From the NCBI GenBank assembly GCA_949294085.1, contig CASFFX010000002.1, positions 1-64,000 on the forward strand: a stretch of 64,000 bases of DNA, written 5' to 3'. How positions within the stretch are numbered: position 1 is the stretch's first letter; each line of letters opens with the position of its first letter. A model generated the notes under the pieces. It worked only from the letters and a program-made list of their open reading frames with translations. It did no database searches and was not told the origin of the DNA. Made by a program: the position numbers and the translations under genes. Positions 41,788-49,913 of this stretch are shown here, piece after piece. Origin of the DNA: an uncultured bacterium. GTDB taxonomy: Bacteria; Elusimicrobiota; Elusimicrobia; Elusimicrobiales; Elusimicrobiaceae.

Positions 41788-42180
41788 ATGCCTGTTGGAA
41801 AAACGGAACTGGAAAATGCCGTTTTTGCCCGTGCGGCGTGCGTAAACGCGGCGGTGGACGGTGTAAACGGCGCTTTATGTAGCCCGGGGCAGGACGCATG
41901 TTTGCAGCGGCTGATCCGTGTGTATAATGCCTGCTTTGCAGCGGAAAACCGCCGTATTTATGGCGAAGCGAGCGTGTGCCCCGCCCGCCCGGACGCCCAA
42001 GAAAAGCGCTGTAAAGAAACGTGCGTGGGGTGTAGCTATGGGGCACAGCAGCCGGTGTTGACCGGGCTGCGCCGGGCGTTTGGCGTGCCTGTTTTCCCGC
42101 AGGATATACAGACGGAAATCCTTCTTTGCCGGTGTGAAGCCCGGTGCCGAAAAGAGCGGCTTACGGGGCGGGATGAGTGA
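41788..42180 (+). CDS. Cysteine-rich hypothetical protein (130 residues)
   Basis: A strong GGGAGG ribosome-binding site stands 7 bases before ATG 41788. The protein carries 11 cysteines in spaced groups (AACVNA, GALCSPGQDACLQ, NACFAAENRR, ASVCPA, EKRCKETCVGCSYG and a final LCRCEARCRKE). There is no signal peptide or membrane helix, so the cysteines probably bind a metal or cluster in the cytoplasm. I do not recognise the family. The gene converges on dacB with a 20-base overlap of the 3' ends. Codon use looks like that of its neighbours. Confidence 0.6.
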   Translation: MPVGKTELENAVFARAACVNAAVDGVNGALCSPGQDACLQRLIRVYNACFAAENRRIYGEASVCPARPDAQEKRCKETCVGCSYGAQQPVLTGLRRAFGVPVFPQDIQTEILLCRCEARCRKERLTGRDE

Positions 42181-43627
42181 GCAATTTTTTTATGATGTTT
42201 TCGTGAATGCGAAGAATTTTTTCATTTTTGGAGGCCAGGTTGTTGGCCATAAGAGCAAAGGCAATGAGATTGCCTTTTTCGTCCTGCACGTAGCCGGCTA
42301 CGGTTTTTACGCCGTCAATCGTGCCGCCTTTTACGCGGACGTCCTGCACTTGGTGTTTGGACTTCAAAAAATAGCGCAATAACAGCAAGTCGCCGCGGTC
42401 ATCCGGTGTGGCGAGCGATTGGTAGTAATAGGAAAAATACGGGCTTTGGGTCATAAACAGCAACGTGTTGACCAGCGTGCGGGGGGAGAGCATATTGTCG
42501 CGCGCCAGGCCGCTCCCGTCATATAAAACGGCGTCGGAAGCGGAGGCAATTTTGTTTTTGCGCAGGAATTTTTGTAATTCGTCCAGCCCGTTTTGCACGC
42601 TTCCTTTCCGCCCGGCCTGGAGCGCCAGCTGCCGCAGGAGCATTTCGGCATACAGGTTAAAACTGCGTTTGTTGACGATGACGATAATGTCTTTCAACTC
42701 CGGCGATTGTTCGGTGTGCAGCAGCGTCATGGGCGTATAATCGGGTGCTTGGTCCAGCGTTTGCGGCCGCCCGCCCACGGCGATCCCTTCCTGGCGCAGG
42801 GCGTTGTGCAGCGCCTGCAGGGCAAAGAGGGCCGGGTCCGGCAGGGCGGCTTGGATAGAAAATCCGGTAAAATTGGTTGGAATCGTGCCGTAAATTTCCA
42901 TTTCGTATTGGCGCGGGGCGCCGTAAACATAGGCGTTGTCGCATTTGTTTTTGGCGTCCGTTTTGACGAAATTTTTTAATTCCAATAATTCTATTTCCGG
43001 GTCGGTGCGGGCAATTTCGGTTTCTTTGCCGCCAAACGGCTGCGGTTTGAAATAAATTTTGAAAGAATTATCATTAAAACACAGCGGGCTGACGGGGGCG
43101 GCGTAGTAGTTGCCGATGTTTTCCCAATTCACTTTGGGCGCAATGGACGGCCCTTCAAAGGCGGACACGTCCGCATACAAATTGCCTTCCACGCGGGTAA
43201 TGCCCGCTTTTTTGACGGACTGAGCCCAGCGGGAGGCAACCGTTTGCCAGTCCTTGGCTCCGGTTACGCGGGTGGAGCCGAGGGTCGGGTCCCCTCCGCC
43301 GCGTACGTACAAATCTCCTTTCAGCACGCCTTTTTCGTCCGGCCGGGCCGAGGCGTACAGGCGCGTTTGAAAACGGTGGTGCGGGCCGAACGTTTCCAAG
43401 GCGGCGGCGGTGGTAAGCAGTTTGAGGGTGGAGGCGGGCGTCAGGCGGGTATCTGCATTGACGGCAAAAATTTCCTGTTTTGTTCCGTCTGCATACTGGG
43501 CCAGTCCGCCCCACCAGGCTCCGTCCAGCACGGGGTCAGCCAGCTGCGCACGGACAAATTCTTCCGTACTCTGTGCGGCCGCGGCCACCGAAAAAAAACA
43601 AAGAAAAAGGGAAATCAATATGCGCAT
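42161..43627 (-). CDS. dacB: D-alanyl-D-alanine carboxypeptidase/endopeptidase (PBP4, S13 family)
   Basis: A periplasmic penicillin-binding protein that trims peptidoglycan cross-links. The 488 residues begin with a signal peptide (MRILISLFLCFFSVAAAAQ). The three active-site motifs are present: SxxK as PASTLKLL, SxN as NKRSFNLYAEM and KTG as VKGGTIDGV (KGGT variant). A large insertion between SxxK and SxN is typical of PBP4. The start lies 6 bases after a TATTCT box with a TGA extension, so the message may be leaderless. Confidence 0.93.
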   Translation of the reverse strand: MRILISLFLCFFSVAAAAQSTEEFVRAQLADPVLDGAWWGGLAQYADGTKQEIFAVNADTRLTPASTLKLLTTAAALETFGPHHRFQTRLYASARPDEKGVLKGDLYVRGGGDPTLGSTRVTGAKDWQTVASRWAQSVKKAGITRVEGNLYADVSAFEGPSIAPKVNWENIGNYYAAPVSPLCFNDNSFKIYFKPQPFGGKETEIARTDPEIELLELKNFVKTDAKNKCDNAYVYGAPRQYEMEIYGTIPTNFTGFSIQAALPDPALFALQALHNALRQEGIAVGGRPQTLDQAPDYTPMTLLHTEQSPELKDIIVIVNKRSFNLYAEMLLRQLALQAGRKGSVQNGLDELQKFLRKNKIASASDAVLYDGSGLARDNMLSPRTLVNTLLFMTQSPYFSYYYQSLATPDDRGDLLLLRYFLKSKHQVQDVRVKGGTIDGVKTVAGYVQDEKGNLIAFALMANNLASKNEKILRIHENIIKKLLTHPAP

Positions 43628-43633
43628 AGGTAT

Positions 43634-43639
43634 AGAATA
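43634..43639 (-). promoter_or_regulatory. Extended -10 box of dacB, leaderless
   Basis: Minus-strand TTGATATTCT ends 6 bases before the dacB ATG (43627). Confidence 0.5.
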
Positions 43640-43681
43640 TCAAATTCGCACCGTCCGTGAGCGGAAAAATAACCGCCCGGC

Positions 43682-43709
43682 AAAAAACCCCGCTTCGGCG
43701 GGGTTTTTA
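43682..43709. terminator. Terminator at the end of the membrane protein gene
   Basis: AAAAACCCCGC-ttc-GGCGGGGTTTTT stem; the stop codon of the gene at 43707 lies inside its T run. Confidence 0.8.
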
Positions 43710-45281
43710 GTTAAACCAAGGATACCATTTGTCTTTGTCGCGGATGTTGATTAAAAGCGATACGGCCAGTAAATCGCGTGCATTTAAGGCTTGGGGTTTG
43801 TCTATATTGCAGATGAAGCGGTCAAACGGCGTGTGGGCGTTGTCAATGCTTCCCTGACAATCCATTTGTCCGGAGATATCGTAGTCGGCGCGCAGCAAGC
43901 CCCACGTGTGGCCGCAAATTTTGCGCAGCACCGCACGCCACGCGCTTCGCTCCGTGATAGAGGCCAGCGCATGCCCTTCTTTGCTAAACAGCTGCCACGT
44001 GCGGCGCAGGGCAAAGCGTTTGCGGGTGGCAATCAGCACGTCTTTGGAACGGGCAAAATAAATTTCATACCTTTCGTATTTCAGCCCAAAACCTTTTTGC
44101 AAGATGATAGCGGCTTTTTTCCCTTTTCGGTCAAACAGCGTTATTTCCCGCAAAATCAGCTGGGACCACACAATCCCGCAGAAAAAGATGGCCGCTCCCA
44201 GCGGAATAATCAGCGAGCACGCGGAGTAAAGCGTGCTGTAGCCAAAGGCGGAAAGCGGCAGCAAGCCGGATTTTTCGCCCAAACCTGCCGCGCCCAGGAC
44301 CAACAGCGTCAGCGCGATGACGGCCAGTCCGGAGAATAAAAACAAGCTGTCCCACCGGGCCGATAAGGAAGTGAGGATATTGCCCTGATTGTCTTTGGCA
44401 CGGAAAATGAGCGACGGCGTTCCGTACAGCCGCAAAAATTTAATGGGATAGAGCGAATTGGGGTTTGCCCGCGGCGTAGGCACCGGACGGTGGAGTAGCG
44501 GGCGCAGGGCGCACAAGGCCGCTTCAAACACCGCAAACAAAAGCAGCAACCCAATTAACACGTCAAACCCGTGCCCCAGCCGGCGGATGTAGGGCGGCAT
44601 GTGTTCCGACACCAGCGTGCTTACTTTAAGCTTGGCCAGTACTTTTTTCCACGCGGCCGTCCGCGCCGGTGCCGCCGGGGCGGCAGCGGGAGGAACGGTT
44701 AAATCCAGGGCTTCTTCCTGCACGGCGGGCAGGGCGGCAATGTCGTAGGCGCGGGGGGAATCTAAATCCATTTCCAAAGCGGCGGAAGCTTCTTTCTTAA
44801 CGGGCGAAATAAACGAAAATACCAAGTCGGTTTCGGCGTAGGTTAAGTCTTTGGCCAGGATGGAGTAGCCTTGTTTGTCAATTAAAAAATAGCCGGAGCT
44901 AAAGTCGTTTTTCGGCGTAAAAAAACTGATGTAGAAAAAGGGGTCCCCGGTGGAAAATTCAATGCGTTTGATTTCTTCGCCGGTATAAGAATTGCCGATG
45001 ACCTGCATTTTTTTGCTTTTTACTTCAGCCAAATCGTCGGTCGTCTTTTGCTCAATGCAGGATTCGGTGGCACAGGCTACGGTTTTGATGTCCAGGCGGG
45101 AAGAGCCCTTTTGGATAGAGAGTACGCTGTCCTGCGGCGGATTTTTTACCAACGTCCATCCGGCCGGCATATCCAGCGTAAATGCGCCGTCCGTGGACGA
45201 AAAAACCTCCGCCCTCGCTCCCGGCGCGGCAGCCAATGCCAAAATCAACAACAGCGTTTTGAACAGCGGACGTTGTGCCAT
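43707..45281 (-). CDS. Exported/membrane protein with possible LURP-one-like C-terminal domain
   Basis: A 524-residue protein of unknown function. A signal peptide (FKTLLLILALAAAPGARA) leads a periplasmic domain with the PsbP/DUF1795-like opening STDGAFTLDMPAGWTLVKN. After an Ala/Pro-rich linker come one membrane helix (about residue 240) and two more (about 325-380), then a cytoplasmic region whose repeated strand pattern (EITLFDRKGKKAAIILQ, LKYERYEIYFARSKDVLI, WQLFSKEGHALASI) resembles LURP-one/scramblase-like domains. That last reading is weak and based on rhythm, not on motif identity. It is divergent from the M24 peptidase genes. Confidence 0.6.
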   Translation of the reverse strand: MAQRPLFKTLLLILALAAAPGARAEVFSSTDGAFTLDMPAGWTLVKNPPQDSVLSIQKGSSRLDIKTVACATESCIEQKTTDDLAEVKSKKMQVIGNSYTGEEIKRIEFSTGDPFFYISFFTPKNDFSSGYFLIDKQGYSILAKDLTYAETDLVFSFISPVKKEASAALEMDLDSPRAYDIAALPAVQEEALDLTVPPAAAPAAPARTAAWKKVLAKLKVSTLVSEHMPPYIRRLGHGFDVLIGLLLLFAVFEAALCALRPLLHRPVPTPRANPNSLYPIKFLRLYGTPSLIFRAKDNQGNILTSLSARWDSLFLFSGLAVIALTLLVLGAAGLGEKSGLLPLSAFGYSTLYSACSLIIPLGAAIFFCGIVWSQLILREITLFDRKGKKAAIILQKGFGLKYERYEIYFARSKDVLIATRKRFALRRTWQLFSKEGHALASITERSAWRAVLRKICGHTWGLLRADYDISGQMDCQGSIDNAHTPFDRFICNIDKPQALNARDLLAVSLLINIRDKDKWYPWFN

Positions 45282-45414
45282 ACTTAAATTATTATATTAT
45301 ATTCCGACCTTTTTTGAACGGATTAATCCCCTACGCGCGCGAAAACTTATGATTGTATGCAAAGGGCTAAAATTGTATCATATCTGTATAGACGTTTTCC
45401 AAGGCGGTGAAACT

Positions 45415-46473
45415 ATGGCTCAGAAAAATTACAAAGACGAACGCTTTGCGGCGTTTAGAAAAATGATGCGCCAGCAAAAGCTGGACGGGTTTGTGGTAAC
45501 CAACAACCTGGATCAATTTTATTTGTCGGAGTTTTTCTTTTACCCGGACGAATCGGTTTTCTTAATCCATCCCAAAGGCATTACCTGCTTTACGCGGGAC
45601 CTGTATGTGGAACCTTTTAGCAAATTTGCGCCGTACATGGAAGTAATCGGCTGCGAAAACCGCGTGGCGGCCGCCATTAAAAAAGCCCAGCAGCTGGGGT
45701 TAACCCACCCCGGTTTTGACGCGGGCAAAGAATCCTATCTTTCCGGAAAAATGCTGCGCGAGGGCGGATTTGCCGAAGCGCCCAGCTTTATTACCGAAAT
45801 GCGCGAAACCAAAGACGCGGAAGAATTAAAATTTTTGCGCCAGTCCAACCGGATTGCCTACTTGACGTATGAATACATCAAACCGCGCGTGAAAACCGGC
45901 ATGACGGAGTTTGAAGTGGCGGCCGAAATGGAACGCTTTATGCGTGCCCACGGCGCGACGACCACTTCCTTCTATACGATAGTGGCTTTCGGCGAAAATG
46001 CGGCCAACCCGCACCACGAAACGGGCTCCCGCAAATTAAAAGCGGAAGATGCGGTGCTGATGGATTTCGGCTGTGTGTACAAAGGCTACTGTTCCGATAT
46101 TACCCGCAGCTGGTGGCACGGCAAAAAGGAACCGGCCGAATATACGAAAATTTGGAAAATTGTGGATAAAGCCCGCAAACAAGGCATTAAAACGGCGGGG
46201 ATCGGCGTGCCCTGCCAAAAGGTAGATGCCGCCGCCCGCGACGTGATTGAAGCGGCCGGCTACGGCGCCTATTATACGCACGGCACGGGGCACGGCGTAG
46301 GGTTGGAAATTCACGAAAATCCCTACAACAGCCAAGTGTCCGCCGCGGTGCTGAAGGAAGGCAACATCGTAACCGTGGAGCCCGGCATTTATTTGCCCGG
46401 CAAGTTTGGCGTGCGCCTGGAAGACACGGTGGCCATCGCCCAAACCGGCGCCAAAATTTTGACGAAGAAATAA
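45415..46473 (+). CDS. M24-family Xaa-Pro aminopeptidase, copy 1
   Basis: Removes N-terminal residues next to proline. The 352 residues form a creatinase-type N-domain and a pita-bread catalytic domain with all five metal ligands in place: VLMDFGCVYKGYCSDIT (two aspartates), THGTGHGVGLEIHE (histidine), VEPGIY and RLEDT (two glutamates). ATG 45415 has AAGGCGGTG before it; the longer frame to 44992 overlaps the divergent gene and is rejected. A promoter, TTGTAT-17-TATCAT, lies about 30 bases upstream. A paralogue follows directly. Confidence 0.9.
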   Translation: MAQKNYKDERFAAFRKMMRQQKLDGFVVTNNLDQFYLSEFFFYPDESVFLIHPKGITCFTRDLYVEPFSKFAPYMEVIGCENRVAAAIKKAQQLGLTHPGFDAGKESYLSGKMLREGGFAEAPSFITEMRETKDAEELKFLRQSNRIAYLTYEYIKPRVKTGMTEFEVAAEMERFMRAHGATTTSFYTIVAFGENAANPHHETGSRKLKAEDAVLMDFGCVYKGYCSDITRSWWHGKKEPAEYTKIWKIVDKARKQGIKTAGIGVPCQKVDAAARDVIEAAGYGAYYTHGTGHGVGLEIHENPYNSQVSAAVLKEGNIVTVEPGIYLPGKFGVRLEDTVAIAQTGAKILTKK

Positions 46474-46476
46474 CCT

Positions 46477-47541
46477 ATGGCCCTTAAAAATTTAGCTCCC
46501 CAGCGTATGTCCGATTTTCGCCGCCTGCTTCGGCAGGCCGGTTTGGACGGCTATTTGACGGCCGACCGCTTGGAACAGCGCTATTTGTCCGGGATTGACT
46601 TGTCGGACGGGGAAGCGGTGTTTTTGATTACGCCCCGCAAAGCCTATTGCTTGACCAAACAGCTGATTGCCAGCAAGATGACGCCGGCCCGTGCCTTTTT
46701 GAAAACGGAAATCGTGCCTTATGGCGGCATGCTGGAAGGAACGCTGGATAAAATCAAACAGCTGGGCTTAAAACGCGTAGCGTTTGACCCGGCCCTTGTG
46801 AATTTGGAACAAGGCGAAACGTTGCTGCAAGCGGGGCTTTGCAAATCTTCCGGGTTGATTGGCGAAATGCGTATGGCCAAATACGCCGACGAGGCGGCCA
46901 AACTGCGAAAAGCCTGCCAAATCGCCTGGCACGCGTTTGAAGAAGTTCAACCGCAAATTAAAACCGGTATGACGGAAGAGGACGTGCGCGTGCTGATGGC
47001 GGTGGCCATGCACCGGCGCGGGGCGGAATCCATTCCGTTCAACATCGTTTGCTTTGGCGAAAACACGGCCGACGCACATCATACGCCGTCCAAAACCCGC
47101 AAGTTGAAAGCCAACGAAGCGGTGCTGATGGATTTTGGCTGCTTTTACGAGGGATATACCTCGGATATGACGCGCAGCTGGTGGCACGGCAACAAAGAGC
47201 CGGCCGAATATACCAAGATTTGGAACATCGTAAACCAAGCCCGCTTAGTAGGCGTAAAAGCTTTGCGTGCGGGCGCAAGCGCAGGCGCGGTGGACGCGGC
47301 TGCGCGCTCCGTGATAGAAAAAGCCGGATATGGAAAAGAATTTTTCCACACCACCGGCCACGGCATCGGCCTGCAGGAACACGACCGCCCGATTTTGCGT
47401 GCGGGCGGACCGGACGTACTGGAAGAAAATTACGTGGTTACCATAGAACCCGGCATTTACTTCAACGGCCGCTGGGGGATACGCTTGGAGGACAGTTTTT
47501 TAGTTACCAAGAGCGGTTCCAAAAAATTGACGCAGAAATAA
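46477..47541 (+). CDS. M24-family Xaa-Pro aminopeptidase, copy 2
   Basis: A 354-residue paralogue of the gene before it, 3 bases downstream. The catalytic domains are clearly alike (VLMDFGCFYEGYTSDMTRSWWHG; TTGHGIGLQEHD; IEPGIY; RLEDS), while the N-terminal domains differ more. All metal ligands are kept, so both copies should be active, perhaps on different peptides or as a heterodimer. No clear ribosome-binding site is seen, consistent with coupling to copy 1. Confidence 0.9.
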   Translation: MALKNLAPQRMSDFRRLLRQAGLDGYLTADRLEQRYLSGIDLSDGEAVFLITPRKAYCLTKQLIASKMTPARAFLKTEIVPYGGMLEGTLDKIKQLGLKRVAFDPALVNLEQGETLLQAGLCKSSGLIGEMRMAKYADEAAKLRKACQIAWHAFEEVQPQIKTGMTEEDVRVLMAVAMHRRGAESIPFNIVCFGENTADAHHTPSKTRKLKANEAVLMDFGCFYEGYTSDMTRSWWHGNKEPAEYTKIWNIVNQARLVGVKALRAGASAGAVDAAARSVIEKAGYGKEFFHTTGHGIGLQEHDRPILRAGGPDVLEENYVVTIEPGIYFNGRWGIRLEDSFLVTKSGSKKLTQK

Positions 47542-47577
47542 TCTCGGGCTTCTGTTTGGCCCAAAAAGAGGTATAAA

Positions 47578-48144
47578 ATGCTTAGTACAACAGAATTTCG
47601 CGAAGGTCTTATTTTTGAAGACGAAAACGGTCAGTTGGTGGAAATTATTGAATTCCAGCATCACCGCAAAAGCCAAGCCCGCGCCGTCGTGCGCGTGAAA
47701 TTGCGCAACATTACCACCGGCGCCGTGATTGAAACGGCCTACCGCCCCGAAGACAAATTCAAAGAAGTGGAAGTGGAAAAACGCCCGTTCCAGTATCTCT
47801 ACACCAACGGCGATATGGCCACTTTTATGAATACGGAAACCTACGACCAGGTAGAAGTGGAAGTGAAAAAATTGGGCGATTTGACCAAATACCTCAAAGA
47901 CAATATGGACGCTATCGGCATTTACATTAACGACAAGCTCTTTAACGTAGAACTGCCGATTAAAGTGCCGCTCAAAATTGCCTCCACCGTGCCCGGCGTG
48001 AAGGGCGATACGGTGGCCAACACCACCAAAGAAGCCACGCTGGAAACCGGCGCCGTAATTAAAGTGCCGCTTTTCATCAACGAAGGCGACACCGTGCTGG
48101 TGGATACCCGCACCGGTAACTACGTGGAACGCGTGGCCGCGTAA
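47578..48144 (+). CDS. efp: Translation elongation factor P
   Basis: EF-P enters the E-site and rescues ribosomes stalled at polyprolines. The 188-residue protein has all three domains: STTEFREGLIFE at the start, MQYLY-like FQYLYTNGD in the middle and the C-terminal PGVKGDT and TGAVIKVPLFINEGD. The tip loop, which reads KPGKGxA in most bacteria, here reads RKSQARA with the same length, so the normally modified lysine position is glutamine. AGAGG precedes the ATG. Confidence 0.93.
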   Translation: MLSTTEFREGLIFEDENGQLVEIIEFQHHRKSQARAVVRVKLRNITTGAVIETAYRPEDKFKEVEVEKRPFQYLYTNGDMATFMNTETYDQVEVEVKKLGDLTKYLKDNMDAIGIYINDKLFNVELPIKVPLKIASTVPGVKGDTVANTTKEATLETGAVIKVPLFINEGDTVLVDTRTGNYVERVAA

Positions 48145-48623
48145 TGTTTTGGAAGCGCACAGCTCTGGCGGTGGGGATGTGTTTGGCCGCATCGTGCGGG
48201 CTGTGCGCGTTGGATTTGCAGTACGGTTCTTTTTTTAAGGTTCGGCACATTACCCTGCAGCAAGGGCGCCCCGTGTTGCCGCTGGCCCGCGGAAAGTACG
48301 CCAATTTGCGTATCTTGGACCGTGAAACGTTTCGTTTTGTGCAAGCCTGCCCTGCCGTCTGCCGGCAGCCGGCCGCTTCGGCGGACCCGCAGGTAACGGA
48401 GATTCGCGCGGCGCTCACGCGCCCGGGGATGTGGATTGCGGAGGTTTCCTTCGGCGGGCAATGGCAGATTACTTTTTTGATTTTCAAAAATCAAAACGGC
48501 TACGCCGTAAAGGAACCGGACGATTTTATTTTTTTAGACGGGAATCTGAAACAGCAAGTACGGCAGTTGTTAGTTTCGGCCGCCTCGCGCGGCGAAGCGG
48601 CTGCCCGTGGGGAAAAACAATGA
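48144..48623 (+). CDS. Hypothetical secreted protein
   Basis: A 159-residue protein starting with a signal peptide (MFWKRTALAVGMCLAASCGLCA). A cysteine pair appears in VQACPAVCRQP. The middle shows beta-strand rhythm (GMWIAEVSFGGQWQITFLIF) and the tail is basic. No family recognised. Its ATG overlaps the efp stop and its stop overlaps the start of the next gene, so it is coupled to both. Confidence 0.65.
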   Translation: MFWKRTALAVGMCLAASCGLCALDLQYGSFFKVRHITLQQGRPVLPLARGKYANLRILDRETFRFVQACPAVCRQPAASADPQVTEIRAALTRPGMWIAEVSFGGQWQITFLIFKNQNGYAVKEPDDFIFLDGNLKQQVRQLLVSAASRGEAAARGEKQ

Positions 48624-48958
48624 AGTGCACCCTTAAACGCACGGGCGAGGTGCTCGCCCAAGAAGTGGAAGTAGCCAACACCTATTTTACCCGGCTGAAA
48701 GGGTTGATGTTCCGCCGGGGGATGAAGGAAGACACCGGTTTATTGCTGGACCCTTGCCCGCAGATTCATACATGTTTTATGCGCTTTGCCATAGACGCCA
48801 TTTTTTTGGATAAAAACGGGGAAGTGCTGTACGTGGCGGAACAGATGAAACCGTGGCGTTTTGGACGGTTTGTGCGCGGTTCGCGCTATACGCTGGAGTT
48901 GCCCGGCGGCCTGCTGAAAGGGCGGGTGAAGAAGGGCGACCAAGTGATTTTGTCGTAA
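48620..48958 (+). CDS. DUF192 protein, cytoplasmic form
   Basis: A 112-residue protein with the DUF192 pattern: TYFTRLKGLMFRRGM, then LLLDPCPQIHTCFMRFAIDAIFLD (where the family has a W/H-T-x-x-M segment), then VLYVAEQMKPW and LELPGGLLK. The family folds as a small beta-barrel without known enzymatic role. ATG 48620 overlaps the upstream stop (ATGA). It has no signal peptide, unlike the second DUF192 gene at 56122. Confidence 0.8.
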   Translation: MKCTLKRTGEVLAQEVEVANTYFTRLKGLMFRRGMKEDTGLLLDPCPQIHTCFMRFAIDAIFLDKNGEVLYVAEQMKPWRFGRFVRGSRYTLELPGGLLKGRVKKGDQVILS

Positions 48959-49002
48959 GTCCGGCCGAAAGGGCGGGCAATTATCAAAATTTGAGGTTAC
49001 CG

Positions 49003-49770
49003 ATGAACATGAAAAAAACGATTTTGGCGCTGGCCGTTTGCCTGCTGTGTGCCACGGGCGCGTCCGCCCGGAACATTTGGGACGATTTTGGCGCCAACGT
49101 AACGCGGGACAATGTCCGCGCGTTTACCAAAGATTTAGGCGGATTAATCGGCTCCGGCACCTATACCACGGGCCGCGTGCTGGGCTGGGGCGGCTTTCAA
49201 ATTGGGCCGCGGGCCAGCATGGTGTTTCGCATGAGCCAAGGAAACGGCGACGATTACGCCACCCGCCAGCATACCGCGTTGGGCGACCGGGACGAAGTCG
49301 GTTCCGTGGTGTATCCGTGGCTGCAGGCGGATATCGGGATGCCGTTTCGCATTGACGGTTTTATTCGGGCCAGCAGCTACCAAGGGCTTACGATTGCCGG
49401 CGGCGGATTGCGCTGGGGGATTACGCGCCCCAACGAAATGTTGGGCTCCTTCCAGCCGATGTTGGTGGTAGCGGCCCACAGCGCCAGCGCGCGGGACTTT
49501 TCGGCCACGCACTACAACGCCAGTTTGGTGCTTTCTATGAAATTCAAATACTTTGTGCCGTATATCGGCGGCGGGGTGGATTACACCACGCTGAACATCA
49601 ATCAAGCCCAGTCCGACGCCTCTTTGGAAGGAGAAAGCGAGCATGCCGCCACCGCGCGGGCTACGGCCGGATTTAACTTTAAGCTGCCTTCGTATATGGA
49701 TTTGAGTTTGGCCGCCAACTATGCGTATTATGGCTTGGGGGCGGAAGCGTCGCTCACTTTGCGGTTTTAA
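49003..49770 (+). CDS. Outer-membrane beta-barrel protein
   Basis: A 255-residue protein with a signal peptide (MKKTILALAVCLLCATGASA) and a C-terminal LTLRF, the barrel insertion signal. Repeating strands such as GFQIGPRASMVFRMSQ, PFRIDGFIRASSYQG and YFVPYIGGGVDYTTL, ending with DLSLAANYAYYGLG, fit an eight- to ten-strand barrel of the OmpA/OmpW size class. GAGG lies 6 bases before ATG 49003. The frame's longer N-terminus overlaps the DUF192 gene and is not used. Confidence 0.8.
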   Translation: MNMKKTILALAVCLLCATGASARNIWDDFGANVTRDNVRAFTKDLGGLIGSGTYTTGRVLGWGGFQIGPRASMVFRMSQGNGDDYATRQHTALGDRDEVGSVVYPWLQADIGMPFRIDGFIRASSYQGLTIAGGGLRWGITRPNEMLGSFQPMLVVAAHSASARDFSATHYNASLVLSMKFKYFVPYIGGGVDYTTLNINQAQSDASLEGESEHAATARATAGFNFKLPSYMDLSLAANYAYYGLGAEASLTLRF

Positions 49771-49790
49771 GAAGGATCTCTATTTTGATA

Positions 49791-49822
49791 GGCGGACCGA
49801 AGCTTTTCGGCCCGCCTTTTTT
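49791..49822 (+). terminator. Terminator of the barrel-protein gene
   Basis: GGCGGACCGAA / TTCGGCCCGCC imperfect stem (one mismatch) and T6. Confidence 0.85.
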
Positions 49823-49901
49823 ATGCGGCGGCCGAACCCACAAGGGCCTGTGCAAAAAAACGGACGGCTCAAAAAAGGGCGTCCGGCGGGCCGATTTTTG
49901 C

Positions 49902-49907
49902 TATAAT
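49902..49907 (+). promoter_or_regulatory. Extended -10 box of the second pilin gene, leaderless
   Basis: TTTTGCTATAAT ends 6 bases before ATG 49914; no -35 and no ribosome-binding site are evident. Confidence 0.6.
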
Positions 49908-49913
49908 AGCACT

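Noticed and set aside
41747-42046. Minus-strand frame opposite the Cys-rich gene
   Set aside because: It overlaps the carrier terminator, has no ribosome-binding site, and the plus-strand frame has a strong one.
44992-45414. Upstream extension of the first M24 peptidase
   Set aside because: It lies antisense to the start of the divergent membrane protein gene and precedes the promoter; the family starts at MAQKNYKDERF.
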